Source of the DNA: an uncultured Bacteroidota bacterium
GTDB taxonomy: Bacteria > Bacteroidota > Bacteroidia > Flavobacteriales > Flavobacteriaceae
Length of the DNA: 48,560 bases
Reading direction: 5' to 3'
Assembly (NCBI GenBank): GCA_902515565.1
Contig: CABXVR010000009.1
Span: 1 to 48,560 of the forward strand
Shown here: positions 47,758 through 48,560 of the stretch, piece by piece
Layout: the number at the start of each line of letters is the position of its first letter
Position numbering within the stretch: the stretch's first letter is position 1
Made by a program: the position numbers and the translations under genes
Notes under the pieces: model-generated
Databases searched by the model: none
Told to the model about the DNA's origin: nothing
Seen by the model: the letters and a program-made list of their open reading frames with translations, nothing else

Positions 47758-48560
47758 TTATTGCTTTAACCAATTACTAAAAAATTCACACCCCTTGTAC
47801 TCATTAGCTATTTTAATGTAAGTATCATCAATTTTGGTGTTTTGCCATTTTTCAATCTCCTTTAATTTTTTATTTTGAAGAGCTAGAGCTTGAATTTTTA
47901 TATAATCTGTGGCAAAATTAGCTTCATGCTCGTCTATTCGATCAGTAACCGTTAATATTTTAAATTTAACAGGGTTTAATCTATCTTCATCTCTCAAAAC
48001 TATACTTACATCTCCATCTTTTAATTTTTCAATTTGCGAGTACAGCTCAGGATCCATTTTTGTTAACTCAAAATTGAAGTCCTGACTTTCAGGGTTTATC
48101 AACCTACCCCCCTCAAATTTAGTTTCAGTTTCATCACTAATTTCTAAAGCCACTTCAGCAAACGTCAAATCACCAGATAATATAGTGTTTCTAGCATCTT
48201 CCAGTTTTTTTGCTGCTTCAGCAATATCAAAAGGTTTTAGCTTAGGTCTTAACAATATATATCTAACATCATATTCTTGACCTCTTATTTTATCTAATAT
48301 TATAATGAAATATCCAAAATCTGATTCAAATGGATCAGAAATTTCCCCTTCTCTTAATGAAAAAACTGTTTCTACGAAATTTCTATCAAACTGACCTCTT
48401 TGTTTTTTTCTATTTAAAGTTAGTTTACCTCCACTTCGTCTAGAGGCTATATCATCACTATAAAGAACTACCTTAGTTGTAAAATTTGCTCCATTATCTT
48501 CAACATCAGCTTTAAATTCTTTTAATCTATCAATAACTTTTTTCTTTTCTTCTTCCGTGG
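47758..48560 (-). CDS. SurA-like periplasmic peptidyl-prolyl isomerase (N-terminus outside window)
   Basis: The frame stays open to the right window edge, so the start is missing; an internal TTG at 48255 is not the start. At least 266 codons are visible. Two parvulin (PpiC) modules can be recognised: the first has SDDIASRRSGGKLTLNRK, FVETVFSLREGEISDPFE and FGYFIIILDKIRGQ; the second has FAEVALEISDETETKFEGGR and LKDGDVSIVLRD. This is the SurA layout, a chaperone for outer-membrane proteins. Bacteroidetes often carry two or three such genes in a row, so another may lie beyond the window. Confidence 0.88.
   Translation of the reverse strand, partial: TEEEKKKVIDRLKEFKADVEDNGANFTTKVVLYSDDIASRRSGGKLTLNRKKQRGQFDRNFVETVFSLREGEISDPFESDFGYFIIILDKIRGQEYDVRYILLRPKLKPFDIAEAAKKLEDARNTILSGDLTFAEVALEISDETETKFEGGRLINPESQDFNFELTKMDPELYSQIEKLKDGDVSIVLRDEDRLNPVKFKILTVTDRIDEHEANFATDYIKIQALALQNKKLKEIEKWQNTKIDDTYIKIANEYKGCEFFSNWLKQ

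Overview
The window looks like a piece of an AT-rich chromosome from a member of the Bacteroidota, most likely a marine Flavobacteriaceae-type bacterium. The evidence is the gene content: monomeric isocitrate dehydrogenase, a split transketolase, a flavobacterial-type zeaxanthin cluster, FKBP and Asp-box secreted proteins. The promoters also fit the Bacteroidetes pattern TTG-N19-TAnnTTTG (clear before rplS and the tRNA-Lys gene), and Shine-Dalgarno sequences are nearly absent. Species cannot be named from the sequence alone.

Region 1 to about 7.7 kb is accessory. A five-gene minus-strand operon (4903 down past position 1) encodes an unknown 192-aa protein, a TerC-family membrane protein, an 86-aa acidic protein, a 459-aa protein with a hydrophobic N-terminus, coiled coil and TPR-like part, and a large protein (cut by the window edge) that joins a TerB-like domain to ten CxxC zinc-ribbon units. 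Next to it lie a two-nuclease protein (Cas4/RecB-like Fe-S nuclease plus DEDD exonuclease, DUF2779 type) and a GIY-YIG-like protein. Together they resemble the Ter-linked stress or defence systems, in an arrangement I do not recognise.

Region 7.7 to 21.7 kb is mostly housekeeping: ligA, a GH20 hexosaminidase with cutC, prmC, an acetyltransferase, ribD, a thioesterase, dnaA, an RsmI-like methyltransferase without an ordinary start codon, the dapF-GNAT-mltG operon, an HtrA protease and trmD. Region 21.7 to 31 kb holds rplS with its own promoter and leader, a roughly 455-nt highly structured non-coding RNA gene with promoter and terminator, icd, murQ, a small membrane protein, the translation cluster thrS-infC-rpmI-rplT (infC seems to start at AUA), and dnaB.

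Region 31 to 40 kb has accA, a DMT-family transporter, lptG, tgt, two-subunit transketolase, two adjacent exported proteins (PI-PLC-like and FKBP with calcium-type repeats), a phosphoribosyltransferase and aroK. From 40 kb on come tRNA-Lys(TTT), a 1092-aa exported Asp-box propeller protein, tRNA-Leu(GAG), the carotenoid genes crtI-crtB-crtZ-crtY lying directly behind that tRNA, and a parvulin-type prolyl isomerase cut by the window end. The crt set is sufficient to take geranylgeranyl diphosphate to zeaxanthin. No CRISPR array, insertion sequence or clear prophage was seen.
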